From Liolophura sinensis (Eukaryota > Mollusca > Polyplacophora > Chitonida > Chitonidae): a stretch of DNA of 60,000 bases. Below the pieces are notes generated by a model. That model did no database searches. It was not told the origin of the DNA and worked only from the letters and a program-made list of their open reading frames with translations. The DNA is taken from NCBI RefSeq assembly GCF_032854445.1, contig NC_088306.1:4152373-4212372 (forward strand), read 5' to 3'. This document shows positions 21,523 to 32,383 of this stretch, piece after piece; the first letter of the stretch is position 1; each line of letters opens with the position of its first letter. The translations under genes were made by a program, and so were the position numbers.

Positions 21523-21764
21523 AATACAATACAATACAATACAATCTCTGTAATTTCTAAGAAATTGTGATAAATATACTAAGATACCGTAACAGAAAGG
21601 TGTTTATAAACGGGGCACCAATTTTCCCCTGTAAAATGTGGTAATAAAGTTCAACACGATGAAGATGCGGGTAATAGACCCGAGTTAAGCGGACACAATT
21701 ATGAAGCAGAGAGTCAAAGATTCTGCGCACTCTGTCCATATATGGTTACAAGAGAACTCTATAT
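21523..21764 (-). mobile_element. Possible LINE 3' end with (ATTGT)n tail
   Basis: On the minus strand the segment ends in four copies of ATTGT, like the short tandem tails of non-LTR elements and like the (ATTCA)n end at 23047. The upstream sequence has a 60-codon frame without clear RT motifs. The assignment is tentative. Confidence 0.35.
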
Positions 21765-22246
21765 TGTGATTAGCTTGTTGTTATGACTGTAACACTGTGA
21801 CTAGCTGGTTGTCATAACTGTTCTATTGTGATTAGCTTGTTGTTATGACTGTAGCACTGTGACTGGCTAGTTGTCATAACTGTTATATTGTGATTATCTT
21901 TTTGTTATGACTGTAACACTGTGACTAGCTGGTTGTCATAACTGTTCTATGGTGATTAGCTTGTTGTTATGACTGTAGCACTGTGACTGGCTAGTTGTCA
22001 TAACTGTTATATTGTGATTATCTTTTTGTTATGACTGTAACACTGTGACTAGCTGGTTGTCATAACTGTTCTATGGTGATTAGCTTGTTGTTATGACTGT
22101 AGCACTGTAACTAGCTAGTGATAACTGTTATATTGTGATTAGCTAGTTGTCATAAATGTTATGTTGTTGCTAGCGTGTTATCATAACTGTAATACTGTGA
22201 CCAGCGTGTTGTTATAGCTGTAATAGTGTGACTGGCTTATTATGAC
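21765..22246. repeat. Minisatellite, 31/62-bp unit, left block
   Basis: TGTGATTAGCTTGTTGTTAT, GACTGTAACAC alternates with TGTGACTAGCTGGTTGTCAT, AACTGTTCTAT. Each is 31 bases. Related blocks lie at 23016-23046 and 25722-26080, separated by mobile elements. Confidence 0.93.
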
Positions 22247-23015
22247 TGTTACGACCCAAACTGTCTGTATTATAAAGAGATGGCTTGTTCAAAATACACG
22301 ACAGTTTAGGCGCACAAAAAAGTAACCAAAACCAGCAGATTTTATTTTACAACAATTTATTAGCTTAACAAGAACAGATAATAAGACTTATACAAATACT
22401 AAAGTACTTAAGTCTGACAAGAAAGGATAGCAGTATCTATACAAATACTAAAGTACTTACGGTGTCAAGTCCAAATGGACGCATATATTCCACAATATAT
22501 ACACCACACAGGCATAAATGCTCAGAGGCAAATTCACAAGAGGGAAAATCCACAGTATAACTGAGTGTATGACGAAATATACACAAAATTCCACAGACAG
22601 GGTCCGTGTACTAATAGGCACTGTGTATACAAGAGCAAAAATTAAACATACAAGTGCAGACTGAACAAGTGCTCGGTGGAGATAGGATATAAAAAAGCCA
22701 GAGGCTATAGAGACACCAAAATTCAGCACAAATGGCGTACTAAAGTAATACACAGCAAAAGCATCCAAGCTCTCAATAATTCTCCTTTCTCCGTTTTCTG
22801 TTCTCTCCGTTTGACCTGCTTTCATAGGTCTTATATAGCCTGGTGGAATTGTCCAGAATAAGAAAATTCCTGAACACTTGATGTAAACAAACAGGCACCG
22901 AACTGAGCGCATTCTGGAATATTCTAAGGTAGAAGCAGACAGCAGGCGCTGAACTCAGCGTATGTAAACAGTGGCAAGCTAAATTTAGCAACTGACGGCA
23001 GTCGTGCACATAACA
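22247..23015 (-). mobile_element. Solo LTR with 4-bp target duplication
   Basis: The 769-bp segment begins TGTTACGACCC and ends CACATAACA, so it has TG...CA ends within a TGTTA/TAACA inverted repeat. TGAC flanks it at 22243-22246 and 23016-23019. Both sides are the same 31-bp minisatellite. On the minus strand there is a GGCTATATAAG TATA box at 22831-22841 and two AATAAA signals at 22356-22361 and 22341-22346, which suggests that orientation. No internal retroviral region is present, as expected after LTR-LTR recombination. A Ty3-like source is plausible from the ends and the 4-bp duplication but unproven. The 151-codon minus frame inside is not recognised. Confidence 0.8.
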
Positions 23016-23046
23016 TGACTGTAATGTTGTGACTAGCTTGTTGTTA
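23016..23046. repeat. 31-bp minisatellite, middle remnant
   Basis: TGACTGTAATGTTGTGACTA followed by GCTTGTTGTTA is one unit trapped between the solo LTR and the LINE. Confidence 0.8.
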
Positions 23047-24148
23047 TTGAATTGAATTGAATTGAATGTTTATTCACCATATGTAAATATATGTACAATT
23101 ACATATCTCGTAAATGGTGGGAATAAAGTCCGAGGGACTTGTTCTATCCTTGACTCATTATTATCAAATAATAATAATAATACATGCTTGTTGAGGAGCG
23201 ATGATTATTGAACAATTGTACTAACAAAAAACAAATTTTGGGGAAAAAATTAACATAGAAATGTAACACTACAAAAACTATACAATAGTGTGAATAATAT
23301 TTTGTGTGACACCTTCTGTCTCGTAGAATGTGGATCAAATATTGATAACTAAAAATCTTTTAACCATGGATTTGAAATAAAGACGTGATATTGATTACTT
23401 TGAGGTTTGGAGGAAGCCTATTCCATTCCCTTGGAGCTGATGATCTGATGAAATGTGTGGGTAGATTTGAAGTTAGAAAAGGTACATGGAGAATTAAAGA
23501 ATAGGAACTGGTAGGGTAATTGTGAACGCCAGAATGTCTTTTGAACAGCTGTTGAAATTTGTGAGGAAGAGAGGGTGATTAGTGAGTGAATTTATGTGCG
23601 AGTAGCAAGGATGAGTATCTGTGTATTTGTGGAAGTGGGGGGATTTTGAGGTTCTTAAATATTGGAGCCGCATGATCCAGAATTGTGAGAAAGTGAAGAG
23701 GCGAATGATGCGTTTCTGAAGAATTACCAAGTGTTGGAGATGACTCATGTATGTGTTACCCCATATAACATTTGCAAAGGAAACCTAAAGGAATATCAGA
23801 GGGTAGTGCAAAATAAGCAGTGTTTTTTTGATGACATTTGCTCCAATGTGTTTGATGATGCCAATATTTCTGGATACCTTCTTACTAATAAAGTTAATGT
23901 CCAAGACAGCCTGGAATTAAAATAAACTCCCAAGAACTTGTGTTCTTGGAGGCTGGCTATTTCAACGCCATGCAAATATAACGGTGGCTGAAGTGCCTTA
24001 TTTTTGGATACATTTATGTGTCCAAAATATTTGTTTTTACTATTTTGCATTTTGTTTTACTAATATAAATGGACAAGCGGTTAGCTGCCAACCAATCGGA
24101 AATTTTATGCAACTCTATAGACATAGTGGATACAGCTTTGGCGCTTGT

Positions 24149-24237
24149 GAGTGAGTGAGTGAGTGAAAGTTTTAACGTCGCTTTCAACAATATTTCAGTT
24201 TTATCGCGACAATAAAACGTCAAGTAGTCGATCCCTC
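24149..24237 (+). mobile_element. 89-bp SINE-like insertion inside the LINE RT, 9-bp target duplication
   Basis: GGCGCTTGT occurs at 24140-24148 and 24238-24246. Between them lies GAGTGAGTGAGTGAG..., then a TTTTAACGTCGCTTTCAACA segment and CAATATTTCAG, which resembles a GTGAGTGAG-led mollusc SINE end. Without the insert and one duplicate, the minus-strand RT frame before it (ending YASTSA) joins in frame to the one after it (AKAVSTMS). The insertion is therefore younger than the LINE copy. Confidence 0.85.
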
Positions 24238-25584
24238 GGCGCTTGTAGACGCATAAGTGCAGACACTTGTATCATCAGCAAATAATGTAAAATCAAGAAT
24301 ATCTGATGATGTTGTGATGTCATTAATGTACAATAAAAATATTATAGGACCGAGAAAGGAGCCCTGGGGAACACCACAATTTATCTTACGGTCTTTTGAC
24401 ATATTTCCCTCAAAATGAACTGATTGGGATTGCCCAGATAGATAGCTCTCGAGCTACTGAGCGCTGTGAGCTGGGAACTCATATTATTCGAGTTTTTATA
24501 GAAGGACTTTGTGGTTGACAGTGTCCAAAGGTTTTGACAGGTCAAGGAATGACACGATAGAATGTTGTTTAGCGTCCTTGGCAACTACGAGGTAGTTGTA
24601 TAGAGTGTGCGCCGCGTGGGTAGTAGAGTGCACAGTCTCATTTACCACGTCTCATCATTCAATACTTTCCAAATTCCTTTTATATTGTGATTTTGGTCGT
24701 TTAGTTTTTTTTTTCGAAGTAATCTTTTCGAGGAAAACGGATCAAGCTGTTCAGTTTGTTCTTGTACCTCTTATATTTGAAGCGAGTCGGCATATCAGTA
24801 GATTTCAAATACTTGCGATAACGTTTGGTCATTTCGAATACAGACTGTAAAATATCTCGTGTGACCCAAGGTTTGTGAGTATGTTTCGATGGGCTGTCTA
24901 TGGTCATAACAGGAAAGCATGTGTCGTATGTTATGGATAATATCCCCATAAAACAGGATAAAGCCTCATTAACACTCTCCGATGATAGAACGTCATGCCA
25001 GTCTATATTTTGAACATTTTCTTTAAAGAGATTGACTTGTTCTGGAGTCTTTTTTCGAAAAGAGGAAGTTGATGTTTCTTTCGAAAAAGAATTAGTATAT
25101 TCAATTTATATATTCAATTAGTCGAGAAGGCATTGAAGGGAAATGGTCAGAGATATCTGTTAAAAATATATCGGAGAAGGTAAGTGGGTGTAATAAACAT
25201 GGTGTGTCAACATAGAGTCGAAGACACATGTGTAGTGTGCACGTGCAGTATGGGTGAATATACTGATAAGATGTTGCTGGTTGAAAAGCATGCATGCACT
25301 GTGACTACGACACGGGGGTCACGAATAGTGTCATGGCACAATTCATAAAGGGTCAGACCGGTTTTCACTCTACTGGTAAGAGTCTTTCAGTAAGAACTTG
25401 TGAAAGGAACACGAAAGCAGGGTGCATGCGAATAAGTTCAGGAAAGTGTGGTGTGCTATATTAAGGGAGGTACCGACAGCTACCCTATACCACCAGGTAA
25501 TGCAACAGGCGTTCATGGGTACACATAGACTTGTTTACACCAGGGTAGTTCTGCATGTATATACCTCTATTACATGAACGCTAG

Positions 25585-25721
25585 TTCTCGGGGATAGACA
25601 CTTTCTTATTGTCAACAATCAGTTTCCCTTGCGCAAAACGCACCCTTTTCCCTTCCATGTAGTATCTGTTTATCAGATCCCTGGCATTGTTCTTTCGACG
25701 CCTGTCCTCGGGGGCCAGATC
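25585..25721 (-). pseudogene. ORF1-like fragment of a LINE
   Basis: The minus strand reads APEDRRRKNNARDLIN, RYYMEGKRVRFAQGKLIVDN and KKVSIPE in one frame, starting right at the minisatellite border. Arg/Lys-rich segments ending in a KRVRF...GKLIVD pattern are typical of the C-terminal domain of L1-type ORF1 RNA-binding proteins. Its link to the same LINE copy is likely from position, but the sequence between it and the endonuclease piece is not readable as protein. Confidence 0.5.
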
Positions 25722-26080
25722 TTCAGTACTGTGATTAGCCTGTTGGTATGACCCCAGTACTGTGACTAGCCTTTTGGTATGACCTCATTACTGTGACTAG
25801 CCTGTTAATATGACCTCAGTACTATGAACAGCCTGTTGGTATGACCACAATACCTTGACTAGCCTGTTGGTATGACCTCAGTGCTGTGAGCAACTATTTT
25901 GCTATGACCTCAGTACTATGACTAGCCTGCTGGTATGAACCAAGTACTGTGACTAGCCTTTTGGTATGACGCCAGTACTGTGACTAGCCTGTCGGTATGA
26001 CGTCAGTGCTGTGATTAGCCTGTTGGTATGACCTCAGTACTGTGACTAGCCTGTTGTTGTGACCTCAATACTCTGAGTAA
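25722..26080. repeat. Minisatellite, 31-bp unit, right block, 11-12 copies
   Basis: CTGTGACTAGCCTGTTGGTA followed by TGACCTCAGTA repeats every 31 bases. The last unit ends about 20 bases before the branch and pyrimidine region of the exon at 26097. Confidence 0.93.
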
Positions 26081-26096
26081 TATTTGTTTGTTTCAG

Positions 26097-26178
26097 TCGT
26101 TCGCCTCTGTTGGAATCCTCGCAGAAGACGGAGCATCTCGAGGCCCAGATATGTCTCGCAAGCCTTGTCCGCCCGAAC
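26097..26178 (+). CDS. Internal exon, SAM/adaptor gene
   Basis: TTTGTTTGTTTCAG precedes and GTGAGA follows this 82-base exon. In phase 0 it reads SFASVGILAEDGASRGPD and MSRKPCPPE, then leaves one base. That base (C) combines with CC at the start of the 30568 exon to make proline, giving the continuous text PPEPEEPPPLP. All three frames are open in so short an exon. The frame is chosen by phase match and by the proline-rich continuation. The upstream boundary is crowded by a minisatellite. Confidence 0.75.
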
Positions 26179-26739
26179 GTGAGAAAACTGTTTTATTTTA
26201 CATTTCACCGATAACTTTAACTGTTATGTAAATTTCACGCTTTGAATACGTACCTATGCTCTTCTAGAAAATCGTGTGGCAATTCTCCCAGAGAGCCAGA
26301 TAACTATAAACCAGACATTTGGACACATAGGCACCCACCAGTATTTATTGTAAGGATGGGCTAACAGTTAATAACATGCAGGTGTTTTACTACATAGGCC
26401 TGCTGGATATTTGGTGCTTTAAAAATGGCAGATAGGAAAAGATCAATAAAATACATATTTACCTTTTCTCTTTTTTTCTTTTATAGATTGTAACTGAATT
26501 AAATAGAGGTAAATAATGAAAGTCTGCAGTGTTTATTGAAATTCTTCGATGCCAGTGACATAAAACCGGGACTTTCTGCTGTTTACTTTCATCCTTTGAG
26601 AAACTTCTTGTATCGTTTGCTAGTGTAATATTTATCCATGCACATAAAGGAGATATTCTTTGTCTTTTAGACTTCATTGTTTCTCAGCAAGATTGTGTTA
26701 CCTGGCAATATTATCTTGGGGATGGAATCAGTGTGAGAA
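26179..26739 (+). other. Intron, unique part
   Basis: AT-rich intronic sequence between the donor at 26179 and the G/T-rich array. Nothing else was seen. Confidence 0.5.
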
Positions 26740-29700
26740 GCAGTTGAGCGTGAGTGTGGAGAGGGTGTTTTCTATGATTTCATGTGTCAGTGTGGGTAGG
26801 GTGTCCTCTGTGGAGCTGTGTGTAAGCGTGGGGGAGGGTTTTTCTATGGTGTCATGTGTGAGTGTGGAGAGGGTGTTTTCAATGGTGTCATGTGTCAGTA
26901 TGGGTAGGGTGTCCTCTGTGGAGCTGTGTGTGAGAGTGTGGAGAGGACGTTTTCTATGGTGTCATGTGTCAGTGTGGGTAGACTGTCCTCTGTGGAGCTG
27001 GGTGTGAGTGTGAAGAGGGTGTTTTCTATGGTGTCATGTGTCAGTGTGGGTAGGGTGTTCTATATGGAGTTGTGTGTGAAGGTGGAGAGGGTGTTTTGAA
27101 TGGTGCCATTTATCAGTGTGGGAAGGCTGTCCTCTATGGAGATGTGTGAGAGTGTGGAGAGGGCGTTTTCTATGGTGTCATGTGTCAGTTTGGGTAGGCT
27201 GTCTTCTGTGGAGCTGTGTGTGAGCGTGGAGAGGGTGTTTTCTATGGTGTCATGTGTCAGTGTGGGGAGGGTGTTTTCTATGGTGTGATGTGTGAGTGTG
27301 GGGAGGGTGTTTTCAGTGGTGTCATGTGTCAGTGTGGGTAGGGTGTCCTCTATGGAGTTGTGTGTGAGTGTGGAGAGGGTGTTTTCTATCGAGTCATGTG
27401 TCAGTTTGGGTAGAGGGTCCTCTATGGAGTTGTGTCTGAATGTAGGGAGAGTTTTTTCTATGGTGTCATGTGTCATTGTGGGAAGTTTGTCCTCCATGGA
27501 GTTGTGTGTGAGTGTAAGCAGGGTGTTTTCTATGGTGTCATGTATCAGTGAGGGAAATCTGTCCTCTGTGGAACTGTGTGTGAGTTTGGGGAGGGTGTTT
27601 TCTGTGGTGTCATGTGTCAGTGTGGGTAGGGTGTACTCTGTGGAGATGTGTGTGAATGTAGGAAGGGTGTTTTCTATCAAGTCATGTGTCAGTTTGGGTA
27701 GGAGGTCCTTTATGGAGTCGTGTGTGAACGTGGAGAGGGTGTTTTCTATAGTGTCATGTGTCAGTGTGGGTAGGCTGTCCTCTGTGGAGCTGTGTGTGAG
27801 TGAGGAGAGAGTGTTTCCTATGGTATCATATGTCATTGTGGGTAGGGTGTCCTCTATGTGTGAATGTAGGGAGGGTGTTTTCTATCGAGTCATGTGTCAG
27901 TTTGGGTAGGGGGTCCTCTATGGAGTTGTGTGTGAATGCGCGGAGGGTGTTTTTTATGGTGTCATGTCTCAGTGTGGGAAGTCTGTCCTCCATGGAGTTG
28001 TGTGTGGGTGTAAGGAGTGTGTTTTCTGTGGTGTCATTTATCAGTGTGGGAAGGCTGTACTCTATGGAGATGTGTGAAAGTGTGGAGAGGGTGTTTTCTA
28101 TCGAGTCATGTGTCAGTTTGGGTAGGGGGTCTTCTATGGAGTTGTGTGTGAATGTGGGGAGGGTGTTTTCTATGGTGTCATGTAACAGTGTGGGAAGTCT
28201 GTCCTCCATGGAGTTGTGCGTGAGTGTGTGCAGGGTGTTTTCTATGGTGTCATGTATCAGTGAGGGAAGTCTGTCCCTTGTGGAGCTGTGTGTGGGTGTG
28301 GGGAGGGTGTTTTCTGTGGTGTCATTTATCAGTGTGGGAAGGCTGTACACTATAAAGCTGTGTGAGAGTGTGAAGAGGGTGTTTCCTATGGTGTCATGTG
28401 TCAGTGTGTGTAGGCTGTCCTCTGTGGAGCTGTGTGTGAGTGTGGAGAGGGTGTTTTCTATGGGGTCATGAGTCTGTGTAGAGAGGGTGTTTTCTATGGT
28501 GTCATGTGTGTTTGTGTGAAGGGTGTTTTCTATGGTGTGATGTGTGAGTGTGGGGAGGGTATTTTCAGTGGTGTCATGTGTCAGTGTGGGTAGGGTGTCC
28601 TCTATGGAGTTGTGTGAGAGTGTGGAGAGGGTGTTTTCTATGGTGTCATGTGTCGGTGTGGGATGTCTGTCCTCCATGGAGTTGTGTGTGGGTGTAAGGA
28701 GTGTGTTTTCTGTGGTGTCATTTATCAGTGTGGGAAGGCTGTACACTATAAAGCTGTGTGAGAGTGTGAAGAGGGTGTTTTCTATGGTGTCATGTGTCAG
28801 TGTGTGTAGGCTGTCCTCTGTGGAGCTGTGTGTGAGTGTGGAGAGGGTGTTTTCTATGGGGTCATTAGTCTGTGTAAAGAGGGTGTTTTCTATGGTGTCA
28901 TGTTTGTTTGTGTGAAGGGTGTTTTCTATGGTGTGATGTGTGAGTGTGGGGAGGGTGTTTTCAGTGGTGTCATGTGTCAGTGTGGGTAGGGTGTCCTCTA
29001 TGCAGTTGTGTGAGAGTGTGGAGAGGGTATTTTGTATGGTGTCATGTGTCAGTGTGGGAAGGATGTCCTCTATGGAGATGTGTGAGAGTGTAGAGAGGGT
29101 ATTTTGTATGGTGTCATGTGTCAGTGAGGGAATGGTGTTTCAATGGATTTGTGTGTGAGTGTGGAGAGGGTGTTCCCTATGGTGTCATTTGTCAGTGTGG
29201 GTAGGGTGTTCTCTATGGAGTTGTGTGTGAGTGTGGGGAGGGTGTTTTATATAGAGTCATGTGTCAGTTTTGGTAGGGTATCCTCTATGGAGTTGTGTGT
29301 GAATTTGTGGAGGGTGTTTTCTATGGTGTCATGTGTCAGTGTGTGTAGGCTGTCCTCTGTTGAGCTGTGTGTGAGTGTGGGGAGGGTGTTTTCTATGGTG
29401 TCATGTGTCTGTGTAGAGAGGGTGTTTTCTATGGTGTCATGTGTGATTGTGTGGAGGGTGTTTTCTATGGTGTCATGTGTCAGTGTGGGGAGGATGTCCT
29501 CTATGGAGCTGTGTCTGAGTGTTGGGGAGGGTGGTTTCTATGGTGTCATGTAACAGTGTGGGGAGGATGTCCTCTTTGGAGCTGTGTGTGAGTGTGGAGA
29601 GGGTGTTTTCTATGGTGTCATGTATCAGTGTGGGGAGGATGTCCTCTATGGAGCTGTGTGTGAGTGTGGAGAGGGTATTTTCTATGGTGTCATTTAACAG

Positions 29701-30150
29701 TGTGGGGGGGATGTCCTCTATGGAGCTGTGTGTGAGTGTGTGGAGGGTGTTTTCTAAGGTGTCAAGTATCAGTGAGGGAAATCTGTGCTCTGTGGAGCTG
29801 TGTGTGGGTGAGGGGAGGGTGTTTTCTGTGGTGTCATGTATCAGTGTGGGAAGGATGTCCTCTATGGAGTTGTGTGTGAGTGTGTGGAGGGTGTTTTCTA
29901 TGGTGTCATGTATTAATGAGGGAAGTCTGTCCTCTGTGGAGCTGTGTGTGAGTTTGGAGACGGTGTTTTCTGTGGTGTCATGTATTAGTGTGTGTAGATT
30001 GTCCTCTATGGAGTCGTGTGCGAGTGTGGGGAGGGTGTTTTCAGTGGTTTCATGTATTAGGTTGGGGAGGATGTTTTCTACCTTGTGTTATACAGTGTGG
30101 GGAGGTTGTCTCGAATGGTGTAACCATGTGGAGCGGATGTCTTCTATGGT
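26740..30150. repeat. Intronic minisatellite, dimeric 36+36-bp unit, 3.4 kb
   Basis: Half-unit A (GTGTGAGTGTGGAGAGGGTG, TTTTCTATGGTGTCAT) alternates with half-unit B (GTGTCAGTGTGGGTAGGGTG, TCCTCTATGGAGTTGT). Each is 36 bases, about 94 halves in all. The plus strand is almost purely G/T, the minus C/A. Open frames of up to 306 codons occur on both strands because 36 is divisible by 3. The whole array lies between the exons at 26178 and 30568, so it is spliced out of that transcript. Confidence 0.96.
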
Positions 30151-30567
30151 GTCATGAATCGGTGCAGTGAAGGTGTCTCCTGTGCTGTTCATCAGCGGAG
30201 GACAGGTATTTTCTACGGTGTTTGTATCAGTGTATGAAGAGTGTCTTGTATAGAGTGTCAGGTAGTGTGTCTTCTGTGGTGTCTATCGGTTTAGTGCCAT
30301 GTACCAGTGTAGGGAGGTGGGTTTCTATGGTGACGCGTGTCGGTGTAGATGAGGTATTTTGTGTGGTGTCACATCTGATGTCTGACATGTGATGCTTTAC
30401 TAAAGCGTCATTCTGTCCATACCTGAACATCATCGTCTGGTTACGAAGTGGCGGCAAATTGGATGAATTTAGAAACATTCCATTATCTAACGATTTCGTT
30501 ATTCAGTCGAATAATATACATATGTATGCAAAGTCAGGCTAATGATCAGTTTCTGCTCTTCTATCAG
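30151..30567 (+). other. Intron, unique part before the 30568 exon
   Basis: The first 200 bases still show decayed array units. The rest is unique and ends in TTCTGCTCTTCTATCAG. Confidence 0.5.
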
Positions 30568-30624
30568 CCGAGGAACCTCCACCCCTACCAGTTAAGAAAC
30601 ACAGCTCCCTGCCACCAATAAGCG
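30568..30624 (+). CDS. Internal exon with SH3-binding motif, SAM/adaptor gene
   Basis: TTCTGCTCTTCTATCAG precedes the exon and GTAAAC follows. Entering with one base from 26178, it reads PEEPPPLPVKKHSSLPPIS and leaves one base (G). PPLPVK fits the class II SH3 ligand pattern PxxPx(K/R), expected in adaptor proteins that recruit GRB2-type SH3 domains. Both junction phases match their neighbours. This is the most recognisable short exon of the chain. Confidence 0.82.
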
Positions 30625-30671
30625 GTAAACCATTACTTAAGTATTTTTTGTTCTGAATAAATTCTTGCTGT

Positions 30672-30895
30672 ATTCATTTATTTGACGCATATTCAAGGAT
30701 TTTTACACGGATACGATGGCGGTCAATTTTATGGGTGGCGGAAAACGGAATGCCCTGCGTAAACCATCGATTATTGTCACCGAGGCCACGACCGTGAGAC
30801 AGGTGGAACGTACATATTCTCTGTTAAAGGCTGGGTTTGAACCCGTACCTCGCGTGTCCTAACGATTGAAAGGCAAACACGCTAACTAGTCGGCC
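30672..30895 (-). mobile_element. Second-family tRNA-derived SINE, intronic
   Basis: On the minus strand a head with GGCCGACTAGTTAGCGTG (A-box side) and GGGTTCAAACCC (B box) is followed by a body ending in CGCCATCGTATCCGTG and an AATA tail. It shares the overall plan of the main SINE family, but the centre differs. A related head lies at 35935-36075. Confidence 0.75.
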
Positions 30896-31183
30896 ATGGT
30901 CCAATACCCTATAATGATTGTGTAAAACATGGCAAATCATAAACGAAGCTAAAATCGGATGAATATATGAATACAAAGTGGATCAAATAAATCTCAAAGG
31001 CAATCATTATTGTCTTTGCGACGTAAAACGGTTTTAACCCTTTCATATATTGTGATTGCCATTTAACCTATATTGCAGCGTTGCTGTTTATTTATAGATT
31101 GGCTCACCCAGACCGTATTGTACCTGTCACGTACTATTTAATCCATCGATTTATCCCTCATTGCATCCATTTTTCTTATTCAG

Positions 31184-31231
31184 TTGTTCCACCTACCTCG
31201 CTCAACGACAAAAGTAATTCACTTCCACCAG
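31184..31231 (+). CDS. Internal exon, SAM/adaptor gene
   Basis: TTTTTCTTATTCAG precedes this 48-base exon and GTAAAC follows. In the phase set by 30624 it reads VVPPTSLNDKSNSLPP and leaves one G. The sequence is hydrophilic and proline-containing, like its neighbours. Confidence 0.75.
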
Positions 31232-31674
31232 GTAAACCGCCCTCTAACCAATTACCATGCACTAACTAGATATAGGTTTCAATAACCAAATATTTATACC
31301 ACTATTATTAAACCTGTTTTCCTGACCAACCGTTTCTTTAGTGTCATATTGTTTATTTCGTGTACAAATTGTTTTTTATTTGTTCACTACATTCAGCCAT
31401 TTGATTAAAACATCAATTGTTTTTTTACTAACCATTGTCTCTTTCTATAACTAGTTGATAGTCTGATTGTTTCACTAACAAATTGTTTCATTTCCACTTT
31501 GAAAGTTTTGATCTACTCTAGACTGATCTACTCTCGACATGGTTACCATGGTAGCACGTGTTTCTTATATCATGTTACGTAATCTTTGGAAATACGGTCC
31601 TTATCCAACGCCTTTTGTACTATTCCTGTGTGAATTTGGCTGAGCTTCATTGATTTCTTAATTATTTGTTTCAG

Positions 31675-31697
31675 GACCAGCCCATGAACCAACACGG
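31675..31697 (+). CDS. Micro-exon of 23 bases, SAM/adaptor gene
   Basis: TTATTTGTTTCAG precedes it and a strong donor, GTAAGA, follows. With the carried G it gives GPAHEPTR and ends in phase 0, which is what the 34114 exon requires. It is short, so it could be skipped in some transcripts; skipping would change the frame. Confidence 0.68.
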
Positions 31698-31925
31698 GTA
31701 AGATTTTCATTTTTAGGGTTGAGAAAAGATTTTCAGCTCTAGGGATGAAAAAGATTTTCCGCTTTAGGGTTAAGAAAAGATTTTCATTTTTAGAGGTGAG
31801 AAAAGATTTTCATTTTTAGGGTTAAGAAAAGCTTTTCAGCCTTATGGTGGAGAAAGGATTTTCAGCTTTAGAGTGGAGAAAAGATTACCAGCTTTAGGGT
31901 TCAGAAAAAACTTTCAGCTAAGCAC
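31698..31925. repeat. Intronic tandem repeat, about 28-bp unit, about 8 copies
   Basis: AAGATTTTCATTTTTAGGGT with GAGAAA or TAAGAAA joins repeats every 27-30 bases, starting immediately after the splice donor. The array has therefore overgrown the 5' end of the intron. Confidence 0.88.
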
Positions 31926-31979
31926 ATGCTGGTGCATGTCATCACACACGCAAATTCACGCTCGGTCCAAAGCAATCAG

Positions 31980-32226
31980 GGGCCTTCGTGGCTCAGTTGG
32001 TTAGCGCACTAGCGCAGCGTAATGACCCAGGAGCCTCTCACCATTGCGGTCGCTGTGAGTTCAAGTTCAGCTCACGCTGGCTTCCTCTCCGGCCGTGGGA
32101 AGGTCTGTCAGCAACCTGCGGATGATCGATGGTTTCCCCCGGGCTCTGCCCGTTTTCCTCCCACCATAATGCTGACGCTGAGTGATTACGGCGTAAAACA
32201 CCAGTCAAATAAATAAATAAGTAAAT
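31980..32226 (+). mobile_element. Full-length tRNA-derived SINE with 10-bp target duplication, intronic
   Basis: AAGCAATCAG flanks the 247-bp body at 31970-31979 and 32227-32236. The head has an A-box-like TGGCTCAGTTGG (31989-32000) and a B-box-like GAGTTCAAGTT (32057-32067), an internal RNA polymerase III promoter. The central domain (CGGCCGTGGGAAGGTCTG, CCCCGGGCTCTGCCC, CATAATGCTGACGC) is followed by GGCGTAAAACACCAGTCAAA and an AATA tail. It is the best preserved copy in the window and lies in sense orientation in the intron. Confidence 0.95.
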
Positions 32227-32383
32227 AAGCAATCAGAGTCCCCTCATAAACTAAAACAGCTTTTTAGGCTTAAAGCGGGCTCGTAAGCAGACCTTGGGAA
32301 GTCACCCAAATGGCTTTAACAGGTGATTTTTGGTCCGGTCGTGGTAGTCACACAAGCTAATGTAGCTTTAGAGTCAACTACCT

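Larger units (their letters stand above)
23047..25721 (-). mobile_element. Non-LTR retrotransposon (LINE), 5'-truncated and mutated
   Basis: On the minus strand the order is: an ORF1-like fragment (25721-25585), an endonuclease C-terminal part with TDISDHFP (about 25150), a linker with KPWVTRDIL and YKNKLNSLIR (about 24880-24720), RT motifs CGVPQGSFLGPIIFLLYIND and FADDT (24380-24290), a post-insertion RT part with LHKISDWLAANRLS (about 24100), a C-terminal domain with FLGVYF and LQHLVILQKRIIRL (24000-23660), a 3' UTR, and a terminal (ATTCA)n tail at 23047-23066. Frames change several times, so it is inactive. It resembles CR1/Jockey-like elements, but I cannot fix the clade. It sits inside the 31-bp minisatellite. 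Confidence 0.88.

Noticed and set aside
22457-22912. 151-codon minus frame as a membrane protein gene
   Set aside because: Entirely inside the solo LTR; hydrophobic stretches follow from the T-rich minus-strand composition.
26740-30157. Overlapping plus and minus frames of 200-300 codons
   Set aside because: 36-bp period divisible by 3 inside an intron; translation of repeats.
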